In this document: one piece after another, positions 44,528-52,940 of the stretch
How the letters are laid out: the number at the start of each line of letters is the position of its first letter
Position numbering within the stretch: the stretch's first letter is position 1
NCBI GenBank assembly: GCA_002412715.1
Contig: DHVP01000042.1
Location: 1 to 64,000, forward strand
Length of the DNA stretch: 64,000 nucleotides
From: Deltaproteobacteria bacterium UBA5205
GTDB lineage: Bacteria > Desulfobacterota > Syntrophorhabdia > Syntrophorhabdales > Syntrophorhabdaceae
Reading direction: 5' to 3'
The notes under the pieces: generated by a model
The model's database searches: none
Seen by the model: only the letters and a program-made list of their open reading frames with translations
What the model was told of the DNA's origin: nothing
Made by a program: the position numbers and the translations under genes

Positions 44528-45827
44528 GCCCTCGGAAATAATTGAGGTTCGTATCTGGGGTAGACGTGTCGGTGCCCTGGCGCTCGATCCTAAACTTGGC
44601 TACTACGCTTTTGAATATGATCGAACATTCACCGCCGCAGGTATCGAGCTCGCACCGCTAACGATGCCGCTCTCCATGGCTTCTTCCCCCTTCATTTTCC
44701 CCGGCCTGCCCGAGCTGACCTTCAAACTATTGCCCGGTATGATTGCAGACGCCCTTCCGGATGACTTTGGCAATTTACTTATTGATGCATGGATGGCTTC
44801 CAAAGGCGTGGACCGGTCAAAGATAACGCCCCTGGAGCGCCTGGCCTATATGGGCAAACGCGGCACGGGAGCGCTGGAATTTAAGCCAGCTATAAGGGCG
44901 GGGCAAGAAAGCACCACCATAAAGCTTTCCCGCCTTGTCGAGAGCGCCCGGCGAGCAGTTAAGGGTGATGTCGGTACGGAGCATATGGCAAAGACGGCAT
45001 TGATGCAAATCATCCAGGTGGGGACGTCCGCCGGCGGTGCACGGGCAAAGGCCGCCATCGCCTGGAACCCGGAAACGAATGAGATCCGGTCGGGCCAGTT
45101 CGATGTCGATCCGGATTTCGAACACTGGATACTCAAGTTCGACGGGATGGGGACGGACCGGGAACTCGGAGGATCGCAGAACTACGGGCGCATTGAATAT
45201 GCGTACTACCTGATGGCACGCAGGGCGGGTATATCCATGTCCCCATGCAGCCTAATGGAAGAGAACGGTCGTGCCCACTTCATGACGCGCCGCTTCGATC
45301 GTGACGGGAACGTAAAGCACCACATGCAGACCCTCTGCGCCATGATGCACCTGGATTACAAACAAAAGGCGACCCACGATTACAACCAGCTTTTCATGGC
45401 AATAGAGCAACTGAAACTTGGCAACGCAGCCATGGAGGAGGCCTTCCGGCGTGCGGCGTTCAATGTCATGGCGGCGAACTGCGATGATCACACGAAGAAC
45501 TTCTCCTTCATCCTTCGCCAGGGAGGGAAATGGGAACTTGCCCCGGCATATGACCTCACCCACGCGTACAATCCGAAGGGGGAGTGGACATACCAGCACC
45601 TCATGGCGGTTAACGGCAAGTTCAGTGATATAACGTTCAAGGACGTCCACGTCGTCGCTGACAGATTTGGGATCGCCAATTCGAAAAAGATACTCGGACA
45701 GGTCCAGGAAGCCGTGGAGGCCTGGCCGGAATTCGCGACACAAGCCGGGATCAGCGAGGGTGATATCGAGCGTATCCGCGGGCATCATCAACTGGTCCTG
45801 CCGGCAAGCCGTGTCGCAGGACGGTAA
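44520..45827 (+). CDS. hipA: HipA-family serine/threonine kinase toxin
   Basis: About 435 aa from a GTG at 44,520, overlapping the hipB stop by 8 nt; an in-frame GTG at 44,493 is less likely. A HipA N-terminal domain (IIEVRIWGRRVGALALD; LPGMIADALPDDFGN) is followed by the kinase core: HWILKFDG (ATP-site Lys), SLMEENGRAHFMTRRFDRDG, the catalytic NCDDHTKNFSF and LAPAYDLTHAY. In E. coli HipA phosphorylates GltX; the target here may be that or another protein. All core residues are present, so it should be active. Confidence 0.93.
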   Translation: MHKPSEIIEVRIWGRRVGALALDPKLGYYAFEYDRTFTAAGIELAPLTMPLSMASSPFIFPGLPELTFKLLPGMIADALPDDFGNLLIDAWMASKGVDRSKITPLERLAYMGKRGTGALEFKPAIRAGQESTTIKLSRLVESARRAVKGDVGTEHMAKTALMQIIQVGTSAGGARAKAAIAWNPETNEIRSGQFDVDPDFEHWILKFDGMGTDRELGGSQNYGRIEYAYYLMARRAGISMSPCSLMEENGRAHFMTRRFDRDGNVKHHMQTLCAMMHLDYKQKATHDYNQLFMAIEQLKLGNAAMEEAFRRAAFNVMAANCDDHTKNFSFILRQGGKWELAPAYDLTHAYNPKGEWTYQHLMAVNGKFSDITFKDVHVVADRFGIANSKKILGQVQEAVEAWPEFATQAGISEGDIERIRGHHQLVLPASRVAGR

Positions 45828-45917
45828 GGACAAGTTCTATTGACCTTGTTTAAGCCGGAACCAAACATCCCCAACCTGTCCCGGACTTGTGTTACCCGAC
45901 ACGCTCATCAATATTCT

Positions 45918-46640
45918 TCATCCGAACTTCTTCTGCAACGCCCGCCGAAAAAGTCCGTCGTTATAATCCGGGAGATATTCTAAAGTAACAGTTCCATTCC
46001 AGCCCCGGGCCTGGAGCGCCTTCAGGACCTCGATGCCGTATGATTCCGCAGGCAGGTGGTTCATGACCTTCCTGCCGGACGTGGGGTCTATGCTGTTCTC
46101 TGACAGGTGCACGGCGACGATGTTGCCGGAATACTGTTCTATGAGCTCGAAAGCGTACACCTCGTCGACGTGACCTGTATCCAGGACCATGGGGAGACAA
46201 TGCTCCATTATTTCCGAGGGGGTAAATATCCGGCTCTTGTTTCCGAAGGTTTCGATCGCGACCGTGACCGGTGTTCTTCCCTGGAGCGCCTTTATATTCC
46301 CGAGGGCCGTCGCCTGAAACCGAAGTTTTCTAGCCCTCGCGATGTTGCCTTCAGGATGATACACAACGAGCCCGGCTCCGGTCCTTTCCGCAAACCTCGT
46401 CACCTGTGGCGCCCAGGCCATGAACGCGTTGCCGGAAAGCCGACCATGGGGCGCATGGATTGAGTTGACAAGGAACCCATTATCGCGCACATACGCCGCC
46501 AATTCCCCAAAACGGCCGACAGCAGACCAAAACTCCTGCATGTCATGGGGCAGCGCGAGCTCGAGGGGAATTCCTTTGAGGCCGGAGAACCACCTGTTGA
46601 AGTCATCGAAATGCACGCTTCTGCGAACACAGAACTTCAT
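45918..46640 (-). CDS. Xylose-isomerase-like TIM-barrel protein
   Basis: 240 aa from the ATG at 46,640 (GGGGGAGGTG upstream). The AP-endonuclease-2/sugar-isomerase fold is suggested by INSIHAPHGRLSGN, VVYHPEG, TVAIETFGNKSRIFTPSEI, LDTGHVDEVYAF and VAVHLSENS, which supply the usual His/Glu/Asp metal ligands at strand ends. The last strand reads TVTLEYLPDYNDG. Substrate unknown. Its start overlaps the stop of a 44-aa frame (ATGA) that resembles its own N- and C-termini. Confidence 0.82.
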   Translation of the reverse strand: MKFCVRRSVHFDDFNRWFSGLKGIPLELALPHDMQEFWSAVGRFGELAAYVRDNGFLVNSIHAPHGRLSGNAFMAWAPQVTRFAERTGAGLVVYHPEGNIARARKLRFQATALGNIKALQGRTPVTVAIETFGNKSRIFTPSEIMEHCLPMVLDTGHVDEVYAFELIEQYSGNIVAVHLSENSIDPTSGRKVMNHLPAESYGIEVLKALQARGWNGTVTLEYLPDYNDGLFRRALQKKFG

Positions 46641-46771
46641 CCGAACACCTCCCCCAGCAACTGCCGGACCGGTATCGGCCAATCCCGGCATGCAGGCAGG
46701 TATTCGAGCACCACGTTGCCATCCTCACCGAAGTCCGCCACGTAAACATCTTTCCTGATCGATAATTTCAT
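46637..46771 (-). pseudogene. 44-aa frame resembling an internally deleted TIM-barrel paralogue
   Basis: The N-terminus MKLSIRKDVYVADF resembles MKFCVRRSVHFDDF of the protein just downstream, and the C-terminus (VVLEYLP...D....R.LL..VFG) resembles that protein's last 25 residues (TVTLEYLP...ND...R.AL..KFG). The roughly 200 residues between are missing. The stop overlaps the next ATG. A TATAAT box with a TG extension (46,785-46,780) lies only 8 nt before the ATG, so the message may be leaderless. It could instead be a genuine small protein. Confidence 0.5.
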
Positions 46772-46779
46772 AAGGCACC

Positions 46780-46785
46780 ATTATA
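46780..46785 (-). promoter_or_regulatory. Extended -10 promoter (TGcTATAAT)
   Basis: Minus strand TGCTATAAT, perfect -10 with TG extension and no clear -35. Transcription would begin at or near the ATG at 46,771, before the small frame and the TIM-barrel gene. Confidence 0.5.
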
Positions 46786-46844
46786 GCACAGGTGCGTGAC
46801 CAAGGGGCTGATCGGAAACCATGCATGTCATCTTCCGGCGGACT

Positions 46845-47006
46845 TTATCTGATATCCTTCGTCTTCTCTTTCGCTTTCTCCACCGCGCTGTCGGTCAGCT
46901 TAGTTGCCCTGTCCCCGGCCTTGGGGTTGTTCCTGCCTATGAGAAAGCCAGCGCCGAAAATTAATGCCGCAATTATGATGAGTAATGCTAGAGAGACGTA
47001 AGTCAA
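46845..47006 (-). CDS. Small single-span membrane protein (53 aa)
   Basis: From a TTG at 47,006 the frame reads one hydrophobic helix (TYVSLALLIIIAALIFGAGFLIG) followed by a charged, Lys/Asp/Glu-rich amphipathic tail (DSAVEKAKEKTKDIR), ending at TAA. This is the layout of small YtxH-like stress membrane proteins. An in-frame stop lies about nine codons upstream of the TTG, and AGGAG is 15 nt upstream, which is far. Real but start uncertain; could also be a remnant. Confidence 0.5.
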   Translation of the reverse strand: MTYVSLALLIIIAALIFGAGFLIGRNNPKAGDRATKLTDSAVEKAKEKTKDIR

Positions 47007-47084
47007 GGTTATATCAGCGGGCTCCTGGCGCTAGGGCAAAACCCGGATCGTGTCCGAATGAGTGGCGATATCACAACCATAGCT

Positions 47085-47399
47085 TTACTGCCTCCCTGCA
47101 ACATAAAGTTGATAGGAAAAGAGGGCGTACATGATCACCCCAATTTCCCGGTAGACGATAATCGACCCCAACTCATCCGTAACTTCTCCCACAATGTTCG
47201 GAAAAAACCCCAAGAGCTGTCCCAGAACCAGGTCGTGGAACTCCCGGTGGCTGCCGAGGAAGTAGCCGAAGATGGAAACGAGGAAGAGCACAAAGGGTAT
47301 GAAGGCAAGCACGAAAAAGCAGGAGATCGCTGCGGCGAGCATCATGCAGTCGTCTCTGACAAAATCGATGAATGTCTGCAGAAATAACCCAATCTTCAT
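47085..47399 (-). pseudogene. Truncated YihY/BrkB-family membrane protein
   Basis: 104 aa of a family normally about 280. MKIGLFLQTFIDFVRDDC, then LAAAISCFFVLAFIPFVLFLVSIFGYFLG match the N-terminal part. The homology runs to MYALFSYQLYV, then stops at VAGRQ*, losing roughly the last four membrane helices. The start codon overlaps the end of the ferric-reductase-like fragment upstream (ATGA). Probably non-functional. Confidence 0.65.
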
Positions 47400-47525
47400 A
47401 AAAATGTTAACCCAAACCCCTCCCACCACAAAAACATAACCATGGGCCATGTGCCGGTCAATGGTAAATGTTCCATAGGGGCCGTCCAGATAGGCTTTAC
47501 TACCGGGCATAACCGTACCGTCGCA
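47396..47525 (-). pseudogene. Fragment of a ferric-reductase/FNR-like FAD-NAD domain
   Basis: MPGSKAYLDGPYGTFTIDR, then AHGYVFVVGGV is the FAD/NAD-domain core of ferric-reductase-like or NADPH-oxidase-like flavoproteins. Reading past one extra T after GGV restores GGVGLTFL followed by a TGA that overlaps the YihY start. Only about 40 residues of a protein of several hundred survive. No complete upstream part is present before the kinase stop at 47,584. Confidence 0.5.
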
Positions 47526-47583
47526 CCGGCCGCTTCGGCCCTGCGACTCTCACGTGGACGCGCTTACCCATGGGGCCGGCTGC

Positions 47584-48609
47584 TTACCCGCGCTTTTCCC
47601 TTTCATGACCGGCCTGTCTCACGGGAAGCCGTATTGTTACCTCGGTGCCAGCACCTGGCTTGCTCTTCACAGAAATGGCGCCTCGGTGCTGATCAACTAT
47701 CTTCTTTGCAGTGGCCAAACCAAGGCCCGTCCCCTGACTCTTCTTCGAATAGAAGGGGGTGAACAAGTTCCCAAGAGTCTCCTTGTCCATCCCGGAACCG
47801 TGATCCACGACTCTTATGCTCAGATAATTTCTCTCGACCGTGGTTCTTACGTTAACTACCTGTCCTTCTTCCGAAGCATCAATGGCATTATCAACGAGAT
47901 TCGTCAGGGCACGCTGAATCTGCAGGCTGTCCATGGAAACCTTCAACCGCTCCGGAGGCATATCAACGGAAAGCTTGATTCCCGACTTCCGAGCCCTCTC
48001 CAAGCTTGTATCAAGGACCCGATTGAGTACATCCGCCACATCCTCCTCTTTCAAGTCCAGATCAGCCGGCTTGGCGAAACCGAGAATACCCACCGTTGTC
48101 TTTTCCATGGTCTGCGCTGCGTCTATGATCATCTGCGCTGCCCGGGACGCCTCTCCCCTCCCCTCCTTGATGCGCGCAGCAAAACCCGAGATCGCCATCA
48201 ACGGGCTTTTCAAATCGTGGATAATCTCGGCAGCAGCCCTGCCGACTCCTGCCAGATAGCGCTCCTTTCCCAACTCTTCACGCCGTCGCCAGTCGCGCTC
48301 GATAAGAAAACCTGTAAACACCGCAAATACTCCGGAGAATATCAGATGAAAGAGTCTGTCCAGAAACTCAATCGGGCTTGGGCCGACCCAGGCTCCGAAG
48401 AAGAAGGGCAGGTAGGAAAAGGAAGCAAGCCCGAAAGTCAGGAGCGCCCCTTTCATGCCGAAAATGACGGCCCCTGCGAGGATGGGCATATAGTAGAGTT
48501 CCTCAAGAATCGTCGGGTGAACCCGCTCCTGCGGAACTATGTAATGCAGGCCCGTGATGAGCAACGTCGAGCCCACAATGAGTATCATGTAATATCTCTT
48601 CCTTCCCAT
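47584..48609 (-). CDS. Membrane sensor histidine kinase
   Basis: About 341 aa from the ATG at 48,609 (GGGAGG 7 nt upstream); an in-frame ATG at 48,636 lies inside the preceding remnant. Three to four N-terminal membrane segments (residues about 5-115) have no large periplasmic loop. HisKA follows with RAAAEIIHDLKSPLMAISGFA (phospho-His in EIIHDLK), then HATPase (NLVDNAIDASEEG, DHGSGMDKE, GTGLGLATAKKI). No intact partner regulator is near; a receiver-domain fragment at 53.3-53.5 kb may be what is left of one. Lies downstream of the phosphoketolase and an ATPase remnant. Confidence 0.9.
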   Translation of the reverse strand: MGRKRYYMILIVGSTLLITGLHYIVPQERVHPTILEELYYMPILAGAVIFGMKGALLTFGLASFSYLPFFFGAWVGPSPIEFLDRLFHLIFSGVFAVFTGFLIERDWRRREELGKERYLAGVGRAAAEIIHDLKSPLMAISGFAARIKEGRGEASRAAQMIIDAAQTMEKTTVGILGFAKPADLDLKEEDVADVLNRVLDTSLERARKSGIKLSVDMPPERLKVSMDSLQIQRALTNLVDNAIDASEEGQVVNVRTTVERNYLSIRVVDHGSGMDKETLGNLFTPFYSKKSQGTGLGLATAKKIVDQHRGAISVKSKPGAGTEVTIRLPVRQAGHEREKRG

Positions 48610-48611
48610 GC

Positions 48612-48818
48612 TCATTCCTCCCGCAGATTTGTCCATTTGCCGCCGGACTGTCGAGATTTGCTCCCCCTTCGCAGGGCCTTGTCGATCTCTACGGCGATGA
48701 TCACCACTGTTCGGGCCCTATTGGTTGAACCGTTCTGTGCCTCCTCTGCAGAAAGACCTTCGGAACCGGTACTGCATTCGGCGAAAACTTCTTTTGCATC
48801 CATCTGGTACCATTTCAT
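48612..48818 (-). pseudogene. P-type ATPase remnant: N-terminus joined to C-terminus
   Basis: 68 aa from an ATG with AAGGTG upstream. MKWYQMDAKEVFAECSTGSE, then GLSAEEAQ is the cation-ATPase N-terminal domain. It then jumps to VVIIAVEIDKALRRG, which looks like the last membrane helix and basic tail of the same family. About 800 residues between, including the DKTGT phosphorylation site, are missing. Its TGA lies within the ribosome-site region of the histidine kinase gene. Confidence 0.6.
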
Positions 48819-48847
48819 CTCTATCACCTTCCATGAGCCCTATACCT

Positions 48848-51337
48848 TCAACTGTTCATTTCCTCATAGACAATGCCTTCAGGGGAGGCTCTTCCATCCA
48901 TCACTGCCAGTTCCTCCGGCGACAGTAGTTCGTCCCGGGACACACCAATAACCTGAGCGACCTCGATGAGAATGTGACACCAACTGCAACGGTTTACAAA
49001 GAGCATCCCGGGAGAGTTCAAGGTTCCGCCATGATTGATAAAGCCCAGGGCTCTCGTCGTTTTGTGCCCGGTGTGAAGTCTTTCCAAGACGCCCAGGAGG
49101 ACCTCGGGCCTGATGTGGCCGACAAAAACGCGGGCAGGAACGGAATCGGGATAGAGATCCTTCTCCACGTGTACCGGCACCCTGTGTTCTGTTTCACCAC
49201 CGCTCCTAGGCCGGCGATACTTTCCCGGCTCAATCATGTAGACCACCGAGTTTGCCACCTGTCTCTCCTGTAAGCGCCGGGAGGCCTTCAAGACCTCCTC
49301 GAGCTGATAGGCGCCAAGGGCCGTAAGGACTACCTGCTCCAATCCCGCCCGTGAACTCGCCCAGTCGAGTCTCAGGGCCCCCTGCCGGAGCAGCCGCAGG
49401 GCCTCCGGCGGGGTAAAAAGGTCAGCGGCGGTACTTGCCTTCGGCACCACCATGGTCCAGATCTGGCCACGAGTACGGTATATTTCACACATTGCCTCTG
49501 AGGCCGTATTGTAATCGGGGATGAAAAGAACCCTCGATACGTGGGAAGGCTCTCCGAGCATGGCTTCGGCCATGGAGGGGTCCTGGTGAGAACGCTCGTT
49601 TTTGCCGTTCTCCCAGGTGTGCGATGTAAGCACGAGGGGCACGGAAATCCAGCCCGGCTTTAGTCCCACGTCGGTGCAGTGATCGGCAAAAATCACCTCC
49701 TGACGTATCACGCCGTGCATCTTGAGACCGAAGGCTTCATAGGTGTGGATAAGGTTGATCCCCCCTTTGTTCCCAAGAGCCGCAGAGGCAACCGCTTCCT
49801 CGTTCAGGGCTGTAATAACGGCGCCGTGAAGGTCTTCCGGAATGCCTGCTTCCGGATCGGTGACCCTGAATTTCAGATGCTCCAGCGTTTTAATGAGACG
49901 GTTGGACCGCATTTCGTCAGGATTCCCGACCCTGGGGCGGAGATGAGGGTTTGCCTTTACTGTACCCAGAAACATCGAATCGACGGCGGACATAGGGGAA
50001 GTCCGTGTCCATAAAGACCGGTTCTGACGGTCCTCCGGTACCGGCCTGAAGATCGGGTCGGGGAAAGCCTTGAGGCTCACCGCCCTCCGCAGGAGGGCGT
50101 GCTCCCCTTCTCTGGGCCTACGTGAGGTTTCGTGCTGCTGAAGGACTTCTCTGCTTTTCCGGAGTTCCTCGGGCTGCACCCATAATTTGCGGGCGCTTTC
50201 GTTGAAATGTCCAGCAGCCACAGGGTCAAGCGCGGGATTTGAAAGAAGGGGGAGGTTGTGAGCCAGATTGGTGCCTTCACCGTAAAACCCGGCGCCCTTG
50301 GGCGCCACGGCAATTCCATAGGGCAATAATAGAGGGTATTTCTCCTGCCCGGTTCTTACCGCCTCAGAGGCCGCAGTGAGCCTTTCCTCCATCTCAAAAA
50401 TAACCCAGGCAAAGGCTGCAGGGTCCCTTCCGTCGATGATGATAGGGTCGAAGCCGTTCAACCTGAGATGGTCCGCAAACCACTCTGTTCCACCCTGTTG
50501 AGACATGGTCGTCCTCTGATCAATGCGTCGGCCGTTCTTGATCATTATCGGCACAGGCATGCCGCAATCATCGGCTCGCCACCATCTTGGCGCCCAGTCG
50601 CTTCCCCGCTGTTCTTCGAAGGCGCCGTCGCTCAGGAAAGCAACCAGTCGCTCACCGGGCAGTGGCATATGAACATATTGAAGCTCTGTGAAACCGAGGT
50701 ATCCGCCCTCAGCCAGTCCACCGGCGGTGTGAACGTTCACATGGCTGCCAAGGGGCGAGTCCTGCCTCCCGTCACTCCCGATCCTGTACGAATAGAAATC
50801 CCGGACATAGCGCGTGAGCCCTTCATCGGTGACAGAATATCGCCCGGCATGGGCAGCGGACATATTTCCGAGGAGGAGATTAACGCTATCTATGGCAGCG
50901 ACACAGTGTCCCTGCCCCATGATCCAGGAGCGGGTCGTCCCCGTGAGAGCGTTGACGGCCATGTACCCGACGTAGGCAGGAACCATGTTCAGAGCGCCTC
51001 CGGTGTGCCCTTCGGGGGTAGCCCTGAAATCTGCGGGAAGGAGTTCACGTCCGTCCAGATATACGTTGCGTGCGTAAGTTTCGTGAACGACAAGCCACAT
51101 GGCCATGCTCGCGATCCGGTCCGCCCCGTGAAGCAGGTCGAAGAAAGAGACGCCATCGCCCTGGACCGATCGCGCAGCCAGTATTTCCGCCACAGTAAAT
51201 ATCCTCGCCTGCGTCTCCAGGGTGTGACGAATGGCGCCATATCCCTGGGCCCAGCGCTCGGCAGCCGCGTTGTTCCTCCGAAAGAGCCTGACCCACTCTT
51301 CTTTCCGAATTGCCTCGGTTGTATTATCAAAAGGCAT
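48848..51337 (-). CDS. xfp: Phosphoketolase (Xfp family), divergent member
   Basis: 829 aa. It should cleave xylulose 5-phosphate and/or fructose 6-phosphate with phosphate to acetyl phosphate plus GAP or E4P, using thiamine diphosphate. EGHTGGALNMVPAYVGYMA near residue 110, LVAFLSDGAFEEQRGSDWAP (TPP-site region, where classical enzymes read GDGEAETG...) and the C-terminal CSWCHILIEVAQVIGVSRDEL fit the family. The altered TPP-site block sets it apart from the Bifidobacterium type. Coupled functionally with acetate kinase directly upstream, which would turn acetyl phosphate into ATP. Confidence 0.85.
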   Translation of the reverse strand: MPFDNTTEAIRKEEWVRLFRRNNAAAERWAQGYGAIRHTLETQARIFTVAEILAARSVQGDGVSFFDLLHGADRIASMAMWLVVHETYARNVYLDGRELLPADFRATPEGHTGGALNMVPAYVGYMAVNALTGTTRSWIMGQGHCVAAIDSVNLLLGNMSAAHAGRYSVTDEGLTRYVRDFYSYRIGSDGRQDSPLGSHVNVHTAGGLAEGGYLGFTELQYVHMPLPGERLVAFLSDGAFEEQRGSDWAPRWWRADDCGMPVPIMIKNGRRIDQRTTMSQQGGTEWFADHLRLNGFDPIIIDGRDPAAFAWVIFEMEERLTAASEAVRTGQEKYPLLLPYGIAVAPKGAGFYGEGTNLAHNLPLLSNPALDPVAAGHFNESARKLWVQPEELRKSREVLQQHETSRRPREGEHALLRRAVSLKAFPDPIFRPVPEDRQNRSLWTRTSPMSAVDSMFLGTVKANPHLRPRVGNPDEMRSNRLIKTLEHLKFRVTDPEAGIPEDLHGAVITALNEEAVASAALGNKGGINLIHTYEAFGLKMHGVIRQEVIFADHCTDVGLKPGWISVPLVLTSHTWENGKNERSHQDPSMAEAMLGEPSHVSRVLFIPDYNTASEAMCEIYRTRGQIWTMVVPKASTAADLFTPPEALRLLRQGALRLDWASSRAGLEQVVLTALGAYQLEEVLKASRRLQERQVANSVVYMIEPGKYRRPRSGGETEHRVPVHVEKDLYPDSVPARVFVGHIRPEVLLGVLERLHTGHKTTRALGFINHGGTLNSPGMLFVNRCSWCHILIEVAQVIGVSRDELLSPEELAVMDGRASPEGIVYEEMNS

Positions 51338-51387
51338 GCTTTCCTCCTTTCCTCTGTTCGTTTCTCACCGGTTGCCGTGATAGGCGT

Positions 51388-52595
51388 TCAGCTCATCAGG
51401 CATCGCAGGGTATCCCGGGCAATCACCGCCTCTTCGTCAATGGGGACCACATAGGCTTGTATCTTTGAATTGTCGGCACTAATTATCCCCTCGATTCCTA
51501 CTGTTGCGCTGTTTTTTGCTTCGTCAATGACAAGACCGCACCATTCCATCCCCCCACAGATACGTCTCCTCACCTCGGCGGCATTTTCTCCGATTCCCCC
51601 TCCAAAGACTACGGCGTCAGCTCCTCCCAGAGAAGCCAGATAAGCGCCGATTTGTTTACGGACCCCGTAACAGAACATTTCCAGTGCCAGGCCTGCTTTT
51701 GCATCTCCTGCCTTCTCTGCCTCCAATAATTCACGCATATCCTGTGAGTATTCCGACACTCCAAGGAGTCCCGACTGGGAATTGAGCCATTCCTCTACCC
51801 TGTCCATGTCAACATCTTCCATCCTGGCCAGAAACCCGGGGAGATGAGGATCGATATTCCCGGACCTTGTTCCCATCATGAGGCCCTCCAGAGGAGTAAA
51901 TCCCATGGATGTGTCGATGGAACGTCCTCCCTTGATTGCAGCGGCTGAGCAACCATTGCCCAGTTGGAGGGTAACAAGGTTAGCGCCATCGCGCGGGGCG
52001 CCTGTCATGGCGGCGTGGCGGTCGACCATGTACCGGTGAGCTACTCCGTGAAATCCATAACGCTTGATATGATATCTCGATGCAATTCCTTCAGGGATGG
52101 CATAGCGGGAAGCCCGCTCCGGCATGGTACTATGAAAAGCGGTGTCGAAGACGGCAACCATGGGGACCGATGGACCCAGCACCTCTCGTGCCGTACGGAT
52201 TGCCATAAGTGAGGGCTCGTTATGGAGGGGCGCAAGGGATTTGGCGGCCTCAATGGCGCCTATTATTTCATCATTCAGGAGAACGGGGCCCGTAAAGAGA
52301 TGTCCCCCATGAACGACCCGGTGACCGACTGCCCCTATGTCGCCATGCTCCATAGAGGGGGTGGAGCGAAGCCGGTCGAAAACCCGAAGGGCGGCATCAG
52401 CGTGATCTCTTGTTATGGCAGCCTCCTGAAATCGTTCACCGCCCTCAGAGACAAACTTGATTGTTCCGGTGCCGCCGATTCTTTCGAGAGACCCCTGGAC
52501 AACGTTTTTTCCCCCCCGGCAGGAGTGCATCGATCGAGTTCCAACACCTTGAACTTGAGGGTTGAACTGCCACAGTTGAGGGCAATAATCCTCAT
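51388..52595 (-). CDS. ackA: Acetate kinase, reading frame shifted at a G7A6 run
   Basis: The enzyme converts acetyl phosphate and ADP to acetate and ATP. The N-terminus MRIIALNCGSSTLKFKVLEL (ATG at 52,595; AAGGA upstream) is in one frame and the remaining about 370 residues (SLERIGGTGTIKF onward, with MEHGDIGAVGHRVVHGG, FDTAFHSTMPERA, GFTPLEGLMMGTRSGNIDP, VVFGGGIGENAAEVRR) are in another. The switch falls in a run that reads GGGGGGGAAAAAA on the minus strand (52,517-52,505). Joined, the protein is about 400 aa, the normal length. It may be a true mutation, phase variation, slippage, or a sequence error. ATGA overlap with the LOG remnant upstream. Confidence 0.85.
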
Positions 52596-52940
52596 CGGCA
52601 CGTCCTTAAGATAGTCTCCGCAGCTTCCTCTGCAGTCTCAACATATTGAAACAGTTCGATATCCTGCGGCGAGATGGTGCCTTCCTCGACCAGGGCGTTA
52701 AAGTTGATGATCCGGTCCCAGAATTGTCTGCCAAAGATGAGTACGGGAATGGGTTCGATCTTTGTCGTCTGTAAGCTGAAGACGGGTGGGGCGCAGTTCG
52801 TCCCTGAGGAGGAAATCGAAATCCCTGTAGGCCAACCGGTAGGAGGGCGAGAGGGTCTGGGGCGACTCTACATACAATTCAGCAGCCCGGGCATCTTCCT
52901 GTGCTGAAGGAAAGGCTCCCTTCTTCCTTCTTTTTGTCAT
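52592..52940 (-). pseudogene. LOG-family protein remnant: N-terminus joined to C-terminus
   Basis: AAGGAG then ATG at 52,940 starts MTKRRKKGAFPSAQ... YRLAYRDFDFLLRDELRPTRLQL, the N-terminal lead of LOG-like (TIGR00730/lysine decarboxylase-fold) proteins. After LQL the frame is lost; in the next frame QTTKIEPIPVLIFGRQFWDR, then LVEEGTISPQDIELFQYVET is the C-terminus of the same family, ending at a TGA that overlaps the ackA ATG. The nucleotide-binding middle, with PGGxGTxxE, is gone. Confidence 0.7.

Noticed and set aside
47554..48951. Long plus-strand open frame opposite the histidine kinase and phosphoketolase end
   Set aside because: It is antisense to clear kinase motifs, has no domain of its own, and low-quality composition (Pro/Arg/Ser-rich). 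High-G+C codon bias opens such mirror frames.
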